A DNA stretch of 35,808 bases from Apostichopus californicus (lineage: Eukaryota; Echinodermata; Holothuroidea; Aspidochirotida; Stichopodidae), in assembly GCA_020650975.1 (NCBI GenBank), contig JAIPMN010016796.1, positions 1,361-37,168 of the forward strand, in the 5' to 3' direction. Under the pieces are notes generated by a model. The model ran no database searches. It saw only the letters and a list, made by a program, of their open reading frames with translations, and had not been told where the DNA came from. Positions 1 to 10,400 of this stretch are shown here, piece after piece. Every line of letters begins with the position of its first letter. The first letter of the stretch is position 1. The position numbers and the translations under genes were made by a program.

Positions 1-39
1 CACCCCCCCCCCCCTGACTGTATAGACGCTCCGCCACTG
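1..39. mobile_element. 3' terminus of a hAT-type MITE (truncated by window edge)
   Basis: The first 39 bases match the last ~37 bases of the complete element at 13525-13905: a C-run, then TGACTGTAT, then the inverted terminus GCTCCGCCACTG. The rest of the element lies outside the window, so its target duplication cannot be checked. The LINE fragment begins immediately after it. Confidence 0.7.
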
Positions 40-40
40 C

Positions 41-960
41 GCAAGCTGGAAATGGTTTATAAAAAAATGCTGCTCGTATAGTTTGTAAGAAAAGGAAAAG
101 AGACCATGTCACACCACTACTAAAATCACTGCTTTGGCTACTAATAGATTTTCGAGTGAAGTTTAAAATTAACCTACTCACCTACAAAGCTCTGCACGGT
201 CTCGCCCCCTACTACCTGTCTTGTCTCCTAACACCGTGCAAACCTAGCAGGACCCTACGGTCATCATCACAGGAATTGCTCAAGGAGAAGAGATTAAGAT
301 GCAAGACCGGCGAGAGAGCCTTCTCAGTCAGCGCTCCCAGATTATGGAACGCCTTACCGAACTCTGTGCGTGTATGCAGTTCTCTTACCACTTTTAAAAC
401 TGCTTTGAAAACATATTATTTTAGACTCGCTTTTACTGTGTAATTGACTGTGTTTTAACTTTTATTATGCATAGATACTACGTTTGGAACTACTTACTTA
501 ATTCTTAACATTTTTTTTTTAACTTATTTTTTATTTATTTACTACGTTTAGGGTTCTATTTTTTATCGTATAGTATTGGGTGTTTATTACTATCTGTTTA
601 AGGCTTTTACAATAATTGTCTTACTGTACTATAGTTTCTCAAACTTATTTATATTTAAACATTGACTATGATTTGATCTATTTTACTGTTTACATACTTC
701 TGAAATTGTTTTGGACTATATGCGTTTTAGTTTTTGGTATCGTTTAGTACATGTGTGTTTTTTTATTTTTTTTTATTTTTTATATTGTTGCTTTTGGCTT
801 TTACATTTTTTGCCTTATTGGTTCTATATATTTAATATTTTGGTTTTTGTTACTATTTGTTTTAAGGTGTTACATTTGTAAAGCGCTTTGAGCAGCTTTG
901 CTGATTATGCGCTATATAAATATTACATATTATTATTATTATTATTATTAATATTATTAA
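41..960 (+). mobile_element. 3' end of a CR1/L2-like non-LTR retrotransposon
   Basis: A 5'-truncated LINE. It contains the last part of the reverse-transcriptase ORF (66-443), an AT-rich 3' UTR, and a tail with the words AAGCGCTTTGAGCAGCTTTG and GCGCTATATAAAT followed by ATT repeats at about 928-965. The 3' UTR from about 537 onward recurs at 24030-24430 in the same orientation, which confirms a dispersed family. The clade call rests on the C-terminal RT motif and tail style and is inference. Confidence 0.75.
66..443 (+). pseudogene. Reverse-transcriptase C-terminal remnant of the LINE
   Basis: An open frame that reads NAARIV, then RDHVTPLLKSLLW, YKALHGLAPYYL, and the closing motif RAFSVSAPRLWNALPNSVR followed by FKTALKTYYF. 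This order is typical of the last ~120 residues of CR1/L2/Jockey-type LINE polyproteins, downstream of the catalytic RT core. Just upstream (about 44-65) the expected reading continues in another frame, which points to an indel. The RT catalytic core is absent, so this is a dead fragment and not a host gene. Confidence 0.75.
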
Positions 961-971
961 TATTATTACGC

Positions 972-1230
972 GTTGTTCTCCTCCAACCCCCTTTTCCAGT
1001 GTTCTTTCATGCTCACGGGTTGTTCTCCATCAGCTCGTTGATCAGTGTTTCTTTCAGCACGATCGCAGGTTCTTCTCCTTCAGCCTGCTGATTGGTGTTT
1101 CCTTCAGCACGCTTACGGGTTGTTCTCATAAAACCTTTCTTGTCCTGTATTCCTTCAGAACGCTCACGGGTTGTTCTCTTTCAGCCCGCTGATTAGTGTT
1201 TCTTTCAGCAGGCTCACGGTTGAATCGTTT
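972..1230. repeat. ~50-bp tandem repeat, five diverged units
   Basis: The phrase GTTGTTCTC (or a one-base variant) recurs at 972, 1019, 1069, 1119 and 1170. Each is followed by TCAGC-C-CTGAT and GTGTTTCTTTCAGCACG in most units. Spacing is 47-51 bases. No coding role is apparent. Confidence 0.75.
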
Positions 1231-1270
1231 TGTCCTACAGCCCACTTTAGCCCGCTGGTCAGTGTTTCTT

Positions 1271-2032
1271 AAAAACTTAACTCACACAACCGGTTGACGA
1301 AGTTTCAGCCAAATCGAATGAAAATGACGAAATGTCAGTCATTCAAACAAAGAGGCTAAATGTGACAATACAATTTCGGCAGGATAGCTGAAAGCTTCAG
1401 CTGCGCTAAAATCCGACAAAGACTAAAGCAGAAGACAACTTTCCCATAACCTAGTAAGTTTTAGTAAACTATACAATTATGAAGTTACAATATTTGCAGC
1501 ATTCCTTCTAAAATCGATCGCTTTGATACATTTGTTGTCCCTCGGATTGACCATGAGTGATTCTCAAATTATGTATACGTAGGCGATGAGTCATACTTCG
1601 CTTTGCAATTAACGTAGTCTTGTTACCTTCCATGATAGTATAGAGTATAGGTCTACCTTGCGCAATGTATCGGGCAATGTCTTTTCTTCCGCCTAATGAG
1701 TGTCAGTTAAGGGTGTACGCTTCGTTTGTCAACAAAGTAAGCAATCCAACAGGTATATTTTTGCAGAACTTTATGTCACATTAGTTAACGTAGGATTATA
1801 CTATCATGCATGCTAATAAAATGTTCCCTACTCTTAATCCCGTAAGTTTCATATGCGTATACAGACACTAGGATTTCCAGTCACGGGCGTATATGTATCA
1901 TTTTTAAGATATGTAGAGGGATTTCGAGACTGACTTGCGTTTTGGAGACCGATTTAAATGACTGGCCAAAGAAACATTTCGAAAAGTTAAACAACGAAAG
2001 CGGCAATTTTTTTTAATTTTAAGTACTTACAA
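1271..2032. other. Intergenic stretch, no recognised feature
   Basis: I found no long open frame, no tRNA-like box pair and no obvious terminal repeats here. It may contain old repeats too decayed to recognise. Confidence 0.4.
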
Positions 2033-2035
2033 CAA

Positions 2036-2200
2036 CCAGGGACGTAGCTAAGGCCTGGTGATTGGGGGGGGGGGTGTAGTGTCTGAAATTCCAACTGGAT
2101 GGGTTTTGAAGCAAGAAAATTCCGACTGCTGCCTTGTACCCGTCCCCCCCCCCTCCCCGTACTACTCGTCAACATTAACATGTCGAACGCGCGCGTAGCG
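2036..2200. mobile_element. Possible hAT-like DNA transposon terminus
   Basis: CAGGGACGTAGCTAAGG at 2036 followed by a 12-13-base G-run resembles the 5' termini of many animal hAT MITEs. A C-run lies at about 2144-2157 and a GC palindrome (CGCGCG-TAG-CGCGCG-type) at about 2189-2206. I could not match a clean right terminus or target duplication, so the boundaries are guesses. Confidence 0.3.
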
Positions 2201-2476
2201 CGCGCAAATTTTTATCGATACATTCGTACACTGGGCCTCACTTCACAGACTTATTAATCACTCTAAGCAAGTAAGCAACTGAGTAAAGTTATCTGCTTAT
2301 AGGCTACATAAACTACTAACTACAAAAGCTATGTTAATGTAACAAAGGGGAAATTTTTTTCCCAACAAATTCGACGACATAGTGAATTACCAAAAAATAC
2401 GTGCTTTACTAGCACGCTTAATATTGTTTTCTTTGGGGGGGGGGGGGGCTATTTATCACTCACATGAAAAAATTTC

Positions 2477-2524
2477 AATTGTTCACTTCATTCCAACTGA
2501 GCATTTGGAATGAAGTGAACAATT
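2477..2524. repeat. Perfect 20-bp inverted repeat (hairpin, 8-base loop)
   Basis: Bases 2477-2496 are the exact reverse complement of 2505-2524, separated by CTGAGCAT. It lies directly upstream of a pair of ~51-bp direct repeats (2520-2625) and a second smaller hairpin (about 2653-2676, TTGCTCAGTT / AACTGAGCAA). Confidence 0.85.
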
Positions 2525-2630
2525 AAACATTTTGCAGAAAAATGTTGTGTTGACGAGATATGATAAGTTGTCAATTAAACATTTTGCAGAAAAATGTCCA
2601 ATTGACGAGATATGATAAGTTGTCAATTAA
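2520..2630. repeat. Two ~51-bp direct repeats
   Basis: The block CAATTAAACATTTTGCAGAA followed by AAATGT, a short variable part, TTGACGAGATATGATAAGTT and GT occurs twice head to tail. It begins again as CAATTAAAAATTTCAGAA at about 2622. It adjoins the hairpin at 2477-2524. Confidence 0.75.
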
Positions 2631-2835
2631 AAATTTCAGAAAGTTTTTCAATTGCTCAGTTAAAGCAACTGAGCAATACAACATTTTTCTGGTTTTTGAT
2701 AAGATTTTATCTTGTTATCTAAACAATTTACTGAAAAATGTCAACTTATGGCGCAAAGTTTTTCTTATTGATGGCACTTTTAAGCTTCCGTATACCATAG
2801 AGACAACGTATATCCTGAACTTACTTGAAGCTAGC

Positions 2836-3829
2836 CAGTGGCGTCGTGCCCATTGGGGCCCGGGGGGGCACGGGCCCCCCCAACTTTTGTCAAAGGTGTC
2901 ATAAAATTTTGTCATAATTTAAAAAAAAAGTGTTTTTGAACAGTGTCACGACTGAATTTCTTGTAAGGCCTACGAGAAATCGGGCTTCTGTTGACTGCTT
3001 GGTCAATGGTTGTTGATATTCAGTCAAACGAAAGAGTAAAATAATTACTGGTTGATAACTAATGAACCAAATGTGCCATCAACGCTGCCATCGTTGAACA
3101 AGATTATATATACGTAGTCCCAGAGTAAGTGCAACCCGTTACCTTTGCCAAAGTCAGTCAATTTTCCATGAAAAAATGGCAAATTTTTTTAAGCCTGTAA
3201 CAAAGTTCGGAAAGTTAAGATAAATGTAGTGAACAGAGATTATGGGACTCCATGTGAACTTCTTGCAATCAGTTCGCTAAAAGGTCCACCAGGATAAATT
3301 TTCCTCATGATCTGATAGGTAGTTTCGAAAAAATGAATAATAATAATCATTTCAAATACAGTCACAATTAACCTGGAAAATAATCACTTCATTATCGTAC
3401 GTTTTACCTTAGGTTTCGCTACTTTCGCTTTTTCTGCCCATGTTTTCAAACGGCATAGCTCTTTCTTCACCCAGTCACCAATTCTCACGGGCATGGGCGG
3501 CAATCATGGATCAGCCAGCACAAAAATGTTTCGATTTCTTAAATTTTGGGCGCTTCTGGGAGACGAGGAAGTGGTAAACTGAGGAATAAATGGCGATCAC
3601 TTCCTTCGAGAATATTTCCCAAAATAAAAAATTGCCGGAATTTTTTATCAATTTTAGGGGTGTTGCTTACTGCCATAAGGCACGGGAAGTGCCGTTTCCT
3701 GCAATCTGAGGGGTCTGCCAGACGAAAAATTTTCTTGTACGCTGCGCGCCAACCCGTGGTGGCGCTCCGCTTAGATAGTCATCACCTGCTCACGGGCCCC
3801 CCAAAATTTATTTTCGCACGACGCCCCTG
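2836..3829. mobile_element. hAT-like nonautonomous element (uncertain boundaries)
   Basis: The left end CAGTGGCGTCGTGCC and the right end GCACGACGCCCCTG form an imperfect 14-base terminal inverted repeat. Both are bordered internally by G/C runs (GGGCCCGGGGGGGC... / ...GGGCCCCCC). An internal block at about 3738-3780 (GCGCGCCAACCCGTGGTGGC, then GCTCCGCTTAGATAGT) is the reverse complement of a block in the hAT MITE at 13525-13905. The flanking 8 bases do not match, so this could be two partial copies and not one intact element. Confidence 0.45.
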
Positions 3830-4077
3830 CTCATGAAGAATTCGTTGGCGCATCCTATGCAGCCTACCGCTCTGCCACCTCACCGCCCAAAACAATTCGA
3901 ACACCACCTCAATTTTTAAACTTTTCGGTCTGAAAATTGAGATTTTTAGGCATTTTTGGCACGTGTAGCACGCGTACACACTATAGTTCATTTGACGGAA
4001 AAGACACACCTGGCTGACTTGTAAGGATAACCGCCCTTCTGACGTCCTACATGTTTAAAATTGGCGTTTAATTTAAT

Positions 4078-4197
4078 TATTTTTTTCTCCCTCTTTTTTT
4101 TTCTCTCTCTTTTTTTTTTCTCTTTTTTTTCTCTTTTTTTTTGGCCAAGAGCAGGGGGGGGTCCGGACCCCCTGGACCCCCCCTGGATCCGCGCCTG
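4078..4197 (-). mobile_element. Polypyrimidine tract and hAT-like terminus
   Basis: A T/C-only tract (about 4078-4142) runs into G/C runs and ends with CCTGGATCCGCGCCTG at 4182-4197. The reverse complement CAGGCGCGGATCCAGG is a common hAT-type 5' terminus in animals. The other end was not found. Confidence 0.4.
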
Positions 4198-4397
4198 GAA
4201 TGATTACACGGATTTCCCAAAGTAGACAATTGCCCTCAACAGATAGCTCATCCCTCTTGTTAAAATATGGCATGATATCTGACCTATATTACTTTGGACA
4301 GGCCTACCAAGCATACATCACAAAATGTTTAACTGTAGATAGGATTTTGTCATTGTTTGTTGCCTTGCCAATCTCATTAGCATTCACAGGTAAGATA

Positions 4398-5085
4398 TTG
4401 ATTTCATGAAAGGCTAGGTGGTACATACGAAACTTCGGGCCAGGCCTTAGATTGGGTCAAATCCCTCTTTCCATCATATCGCGCATGTTAACTCTAATCT
4501 AAAGTTAACCGCCACCCCCCCCCCACGGTATGGTAGGGTATGGAGCTAAGACAAAGTCAATGGGAGCTGTTTGATTTGGGGGGGGGGGGGCTGGGGACTT
4601 TGGACATTTAAAACCCCTCGCGGAGCTAACACAAAGTCAATGGGAGCTGTTTGATTTTTTTTAAGTCAAAAACAGAATTAGCATATTTGGCATGCGTTCA
4701 GGGCCTCGTGCGTCATGGAAATTAGGGATTTGACCCAAACTAAGGCATGGCCCGAATCTGATACGTTCCCCCTAGGCTTTCATGAAGTATGAGTACCATG
4801 CCGGAGGGTGATTGGGACTGGGGGCTTTGGACATTTGCAACCCTTCACGGAGCTAACACAAAGTCAATGGGAGCTGTTTGATTTGTTTTTAAGTCAAAAG
4901 CAGAATTAGCATATCTGGCATGTGTTTCGGGCGTCATGGAAAATAGGGATTTGACCCAAACTAAGGCCTGGCCCGAATTTCGTATGTACCCTCTAGGCGT
5001 TCACGAAGAATGAGTACCATACCGTGGGGGTTTTGGACTGGGGGCTTTGGACATTTGCGACCACTCACGGATCTAGGGGTTTGAA
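4398..5085. repeat. ~225-bp tandem repeat with an inverted partial copy (foldback)
   Basis: Two nearly complete tandem units start at CTTTGGACATTT (about 4598 and 4824), with a partial third at 5045-5080. Each carries GCTAACACAAAGTCAATGGG, TTTGACCCAAACTAAGGC and TATGAGTACCAT-type sequence. The segment 4402-4482 is the reverse complement of the distal part of the unit (compare 4937-5007), so the locus can fold back on itself. An extra copy of the AAAGTCAATGGGAGCTG block lies at about 4540-4575. Confidence 0.75.
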
Positions 5086-5230
5086 CTGGTGTTGTATCAC
5101 GGACTCTAGTTTATTTTGAGATCTCATTCATGTGCAAAGTCAAACTCAGAAAATATTTCTGTGTGTGTTCTGTAAATCGTTAATGGTGTGATTTTGAACT
5201 AGTCAAGATTTGGGTACCTTGGTCAGAGAT

Positions 5231-5598
5231 TTAAAGGGTGTGAAGACTCGCGCAAAAAGAAACGTCTAATGCCGGTAATCTGACCTAGTTTCGAATGAGG
5301 TGTAACAGAAGTGTTAGAAACCACCATCGATCCCATAAAATACACACACAGCTTGCTACCGTCGGTAATTAGACACTAGTGTACAGTCAGTACATACAGC
5401 TGCGGTCAATACCCACAGTACAGTGTATAAACGATACAGTGATGGACATCTCAGGTCCAGCTAAAGATAACAAGGTATCGCGTTTCATTACTGTCTGCAT
5501 TTTGTAGCGACACGAACAAAACGTGACTTGCAAGCAACAGAAAGTTAACTTTTTCAGATGGCTGCACGCGGTTTAGGGCGAGTCTTCAATGCCTTTAA
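5231..5598 (+). mobile_element. TTAA-flanked MITE, copy 1
   Basis: TTAA (5231-5234) and TTAA (5595-5598) flank a 360-bp element. Its imperfect inverted termini read AGGGTGTGAAGACTCGC and (reverse complement of the right end) AGGCATTGAAGACTCGC. A second copy lies inverted at 17186-17548. TTAA target use is shared by piggyBac and Kolobok superfamilies; with no transposase present I cannot say which. No coding capacity is seen. Confidence 0.8.
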
Positions 5599-5639
5599 CC
5601 TATATGTAAGCCCTATAGCCTCTTCTGGAAAGGATCTCC

Positions 5640-5769
5640 TTGCCTTTTTCGTAAATTACTTTATGGCACTCTCCTTGTGAATTGTACGGCGTTCGATAGA
5701 AAGCCTTTCTGTTGTGGATTACGTAATTACCCCGCTCTGCTACAACTTCGCGCGGGAGATTCGCGATTT
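5640..5769 (+). promoter_or_regulatory. Candidate ATAD5 promoter / first noncoding exon
   Basis: A short CpG-bearing patch in otherwise AT-rich DNA. It contains TTCGCGCGGGAGA (5747-5759), whose reverse complement includes TCTCCCGC, one base from an E2F consensus TTTCCCGC. A good splice donor TTT|GTAAGTTTC follows at 5769/5770. The next acceptor of the right kind, 7387/7388, opens the exon carrying the ATAD5 start codon. Replication genes are often E2F targets. The assignment is inference without transcript data. Confidence 0.3.
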
Positions 5770-7387
5770 GTAAGTTTCTGTGAGTGTGAAGTTAGTTTGT
5801 TAGGCTACCAAACAAAGTTGGCTCCGTTTAGTTATATAGTCTGTATAGGCTATAGGTTAATTCAGTTGTCGATTCAGTAAATTAGCCTTACCCTAGTTAC
5901 ACTGGGAGGACTTTGTAAGCACATTCACCGGTTTGTTACACTCAAGTCGCTCACTCGGTCCTGTCCTAGTATAGGCGTTGGACCAGTGTAATGGATAGGC
6001 CTAAGATAATGTTTCAGCAACTGGCGGAACACAGAAAGTGAAGATTGATGATCCGACTAAAAGTAGCGAAACAAATGGTATGATAAGTTAGGCCTTACAA
6101 TAATACAGGGCTATATGCCTAGGCTACAGTAGGCTAAGCCCAAATTAGGCTAAGCCTTACTGTTAGAATGTTATTTGTTAAGATAGGCCTGCAGTAAGTT
6201 AGGCTATCGCCTAGACATATCGCTGTGTGCATTGTTTTTAAGCAAAGGTGAGAAGGCTACATATCACAGGAAGGACATTGTATTGAAATTTGAAGCAAGT
6301 AGTACTAGTAGAAGTAGCCTAGGCTACTTTTTTTTTAGCATAGGGTTATGGAGGTAGGAATGTTCTGTCCACGTCCATATCACTTTGCAAATCGTGTAAG
6401 ATTCCAAAATTTCCAGCTCAATGGTTCATGTCTGTATTACTAGTATTACTGGTACTAATTTAGAATCCGTACCATTCCTAACCCCTAACCCTACTTCCTA
6501 ACCCTAATTCCTATTCCCTACTTCCTAACCCTACTTCCTAACCCTATTCCCTACTTCCTAACCCTAATTCCTAGCCCCTATTAAGCTTTCCCATTCATAT
6601 GGTACGGATTCTAAAGTTAGACCCTATTACTAGTTAACTTTGCCAATATGCAATAGAAGAAAGAAGCTGACAGATGTTTGTTTCAGTCCCAGATAGTTTC
6701 TGCTGTTACTCGATCTCGGCCCTCATTCCTCATTCTCAAATTAAACCAGCTAAAACGTCCTAGGCTGACTGTCTTTCCATCAGAACCTAAATTAGGCTAT
6801 GCCTAGTATTAGTAATACTGTTATACGAAAATATGTTTATATTGAAAATGAAGTTTCTACCTTAGATTAGAAATAGACATACACCCCCTCCCCCCCAAAA
6901 AAAAGACAATAGCCTAAGAAGAATAAAGAAAGAAAATTGCAAAGGAGAAATGATGTTAAACAATCACAAGTTAAAAAATGGGCCTGTAAAATGAAATACC
7001 TAGGCTGTATTGGAGGTCTGTAAAATGATAAAACACTCAGTAATAATTTCAGATTAAAACACCAAATGCATAGGCTATCCTTTGTTGCTACAAATGCACC
7101 ACCAACTTGAGCTGCAATTTGGGGAACAAAAAAAAGTTATATTCCTCTTTGGTTTATATGTTCATTCTACCAAACGTTTAGTTTGGCATTGAGTTTTAGG
7201 TCCAATTATTTTGTAGATCTTGGCTTGGCTATCCTGCTTTTTAGCAATGAACTTGATTATAATTTGTATACTCTAAGGCCTGTGCCTTTGTTTGAGAGAC
7301 AACCAAACCTTCCTTGAAAGGTCCTGAAGATGAGACTGATACAATTGCTAAAATATGCTCCATATCCTCTTTGGATTTTATTTTCAG
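5770..7387 (+). other. Putative 5' UTR intron of ATAD5
   Basis: No convincing coding sequence. It holds clusters of AGGCCT/CCTAGG words (about 5994-6327), a 16-base palindrome at 6313-6328 and the inverted-repeat element at 6459-6615. A T/C-rich tract precedes the acceptor TTTTATTTTCAG at 7387. Confidence 0.35.
6459..6615. mobile_element. Small inverted-repeat element with a telomere-like core
   Basis: TTTAGAATCCGTACCAT (6459-6475) is exactly inverted at 6599-6615. The ~120 bases between are irregular repeats of CCTAACCCTA, CTTCCTAACCCTA and CCTAATTCC, so the metazoan telomere word CCCTAA occurs many times. It looks like a MITE whose core is a minisatellite. The class is unknown. Confidence 0.6.
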
Positions 7388-7484
7388 CTCTGCAATTCCT
7401 ACATATTTAGTCATGTTGGGTATCATGGAAGAACCTCCTGCACTTCTGAGCTTACCTGCCGTTGAGAATGGAAGCTCTTCAGAG
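7388..7484 (+). CDS. ATAD5: ATAD5 coding exon 1 (start codon exon)
   Basis: Acceptor TTTTCAG|CTCTGC and donor GAG|GTAAGG. The first ATG in frame is 7413 (MLGIMEEPP...), with a second at 7425 (MEEPP...). Either gives a phase-0 junction into exon 2 (GAG|GAC AAA). The frame is open back to the acceptor, so an upstream coding exon cannot be excluded. However, the distance to the conserved LTDFF/LLGYF region matches the vertebrate N-terminus. Confidence 0.7.
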
Positions 7485-10400
7485 GTAAGGTTTCCTATAG
7501 GCTAGATGGCACATGTATATATTTGACCTGCTACTTCTTGTTACTCTTACCGATTAGTACTGACATACATATACCCTACAGTACTCTGCAGCAGGAGTCA
7601 CAGAGTGAAAATTAATATTTTGCATAATGAGCAAATAGTGAAGTGTCCCAAATTTATTTATAAAATAGTATGGAAGAAAAATGTAGGTTCTGTGTTCCAA
7701 ATTTACTGTGAACATTTGCATTAAAATGTGGGTACAGTATATTTTTATGTTACATGCATGCATCAGCTGTGCAGTATCAGATAAATTTAGTCTGTAATAT
7801 TACACACTTTACAGTAACTGAAATTTTGCCAGAACTATATGCAATACCTAAGCTGTTGTTTAACAGTGCATAGTAGGATAATAAGTACAGTAATGAGAGG
7901 TGAATATTGAGGATTAAAAACCAAACCTTGGCAGCCAAGTCTCGTTCATTGGTTTCCAGATACAGTATACTGTAAATATGGCAAACGGTCACAAGCCCAA
8001 CTGTGAACTCATTTTGCTATATTTGTAACTTTAAATATGATAAGTCACAAGTTTCAATGATCTTCTGGCTATAGAGGCAAACTAGACTCCCCATGTAATA
8101 CCATTCTCAAAGCGAGATTCCATAGTAGCACCTTAAACCATTGTAGTCACAAGTGATGACTTGAGTCGCCAGAAGTGAAGTGATTTCCCCCATAGTATGA
8201 TTTGGGTCAAAGACCCCTCTCCAGGAAAATCTCTGGTAGTTATTCAACTAAAATCGGTGCTGTGGCCGAGGGAGCTGGGAGGGAGCCAGGATGGTGAGGG
8301 AGCCGGGGGGCGAGGGAGCCCTAAAAGGCGGTGGCATTTGCAGCAATAAGGGCCTATCAATTGGGAGGTTCGGGGTTCAAACCCCGGCTGGGTCATAGTA
8401 ATGTGGGTTTTTCATCCAAGAGCAATGTGTAGTTTTCCCATATGAAATGACTTCCTAGATGGAAAAGATTCCAAATTTGAGTTAAAATGTTGAGTTGGAA
8501 GCCAATCGATGTAAAAGTTGTACTCCCTAAGCCCTTGAGATTTGGTTGATTGAATGAAACTTATTTTGAGTGGGAAAAACACTCCCTTACCCCAAGAAAT
8601 GGATCTTCGAATATTAGGTGATCTGTGCTGTTATTCTGGTCTAAAATGAACTTCAAAGTATTTAGTTTCCTATAATTATAGTTTTCAGCTTGATGTATCA
8701 TCAGCTTGATCATGTATCAACTTTGAGAATTGAGATGATCTAGATTTAAAGTGTGTATTCTCTGTATTTAGAATTTTTCCCATAATGCAACTTTCTGTAG
8801 AAAGTTTTTGCTCTTTGTGGAGATATGATTTAAATTTTATAAGTAGAAGGAACAGTGTATACAGCTCAATTACGGTGGATGACATCATTCCCTTTGATTG
8901 TTTTAGATGTATTCACAAATTTGGAGGGGAAAAATGCACTCTTCACTTTACAAAATGCTGTGAGGATCGGAAACTTTCCTTCTTGTTTCCACGAAGTTCA
9001 ACTTCAGCCACCGAAATGTCCCTATAAATACCACATGATTTATCGTTCAACAGCCAAGCTTTCATGTCATGTATTTCACCTAAATTATGAACTTCCTGTA
9101 ATAATGTCTGAAAGATGCACAATTTCCATGAGCGAATTTGCAAACATTCACAATGATCAAAGTTGCTATGCAATCTAGTATTATCATTATTACACTCATA
9201 TCATAATGTCATTTTCTTCATGGATAACACCGATTTCAGTCATCTGTGAAAGTGAAATGATGTAACCGTGCCCTTTTTCTCTCCCCGTGTTTGTAGGACA
9301 AATCTTTGAAGCTGAAGAAACAATTAAATAATAGGAAACTCACTGACTTCTTCAAGACTCCTCCAAAAGCTGCCATTCAGAAACCAGTCGACCTCCTGGG
9401 ATATTTTTGTCCGAAAAATTTCTCAGAAGAGAATCATAAACTGAAAACAGGGCAGACGGTTTCAAGCAAGATTACCAAATGTAATGGCAGAAAGGAAACA
9501 GAGAAGAAAGAGGGTACAGATAGGAAGAAAAAATCCTCAAAGTTGCAGACAGGAGATGAAGAGAAAACCAAGATCCCGAGAAGTCCTGATAGCGGTGCTT
9601 CTTTAGAGGCGGCCAGTAAATCAGCTGTACCATGTAACAAGGGGAAAGGTGGAGGAGGTAAACTTAAAGGCAAGAGGAAAAAGATCGCTTCTCCAGGCTC
9701 AAGCGCTGATGATTTTGAATCCCCTCCACCATCTAGAAGACCCAAACGACCAAAAGTTGACAGCAAGAAGTCCAATACTGGAAAGAAGGTCTTCTCCCTT
9801 TCAGATAGTGACAGAGAGGACTGTAATGTCCAGGCTAAGTATGACACGGCTACCTGGAAGGAAGAGGAAAAGGTGAGAGATGAACCAGAGGAACCAGAAA
9901 GGGTGGAGGAGGAGTGTAATCGGGGAGAAAAAAACACATCACCCAGTCTGGATCGTAACGTAGCTGATGATACAGTGGATGAGGCGAAGGATGTGGCCGA
10001 CGATGACCAGAATCCGTTAGAAATCAATAAGGGTGGAAAGGATGAAAAAAGTAACATGGAAGTGATTTCCTATGAAGAGTTTTTAAATTCGGGGATGGAT
10101 GTGGCCGAGGAAGATGGGAAAGACTTGGAGGAGGAGAATGGCGGGAATGAGAAGACCGCGAGCGATGCGGAGATTATCTACGGAAGCGGTGAAGAAGACA
10201 GTGTTGTGATGATATCTCCTGGTGGTGGAACACACTCAGTGGAGTCAGAAACAATAGGAGAGGAATCATCTCTTGAAGAGTCTGAAAACGACATATTTGA
10301 CGGTGATGTCAAACCATTGGTAGACGGTTCCATTGAGAAACTGCCAGCGATCGATTCCTCGAAAAAAAGTGGTCACGATCACATGATAGGAGTCGTCAAG

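Noticed and set aside
2836-3829. A single intact hAT element with target duplication
   Set aside because: The flanking octamers do not match, so intactness is not supported; kept only as a low-confidence hAT-like region.
4073-4273. Minus-strand ORF with a lysine/glutamate-rich C-terminus
   Set aside because: Translation of a polypyrimidine tract and a transposon terminus.
8855-9178. 107-codon plus-strand frame in ATAD5 intron 1
   Set aside because: No recognised motif. No splice donor keeps phase 0 into exon 2, and exon 1 already joins exon 2 in frame.
9434-10057. 207-codon open frame on the minus strand inside ATAD5 exon 2 (and a similar 205-codon frame at 10406-11023)
   Set aside because: Shadows of the biased plus-strand coding sequence. 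They are serine/leucine/phenylalanine-rich as expected from reverse-reading Lys/Glu codons, and have no domain or gene structure.
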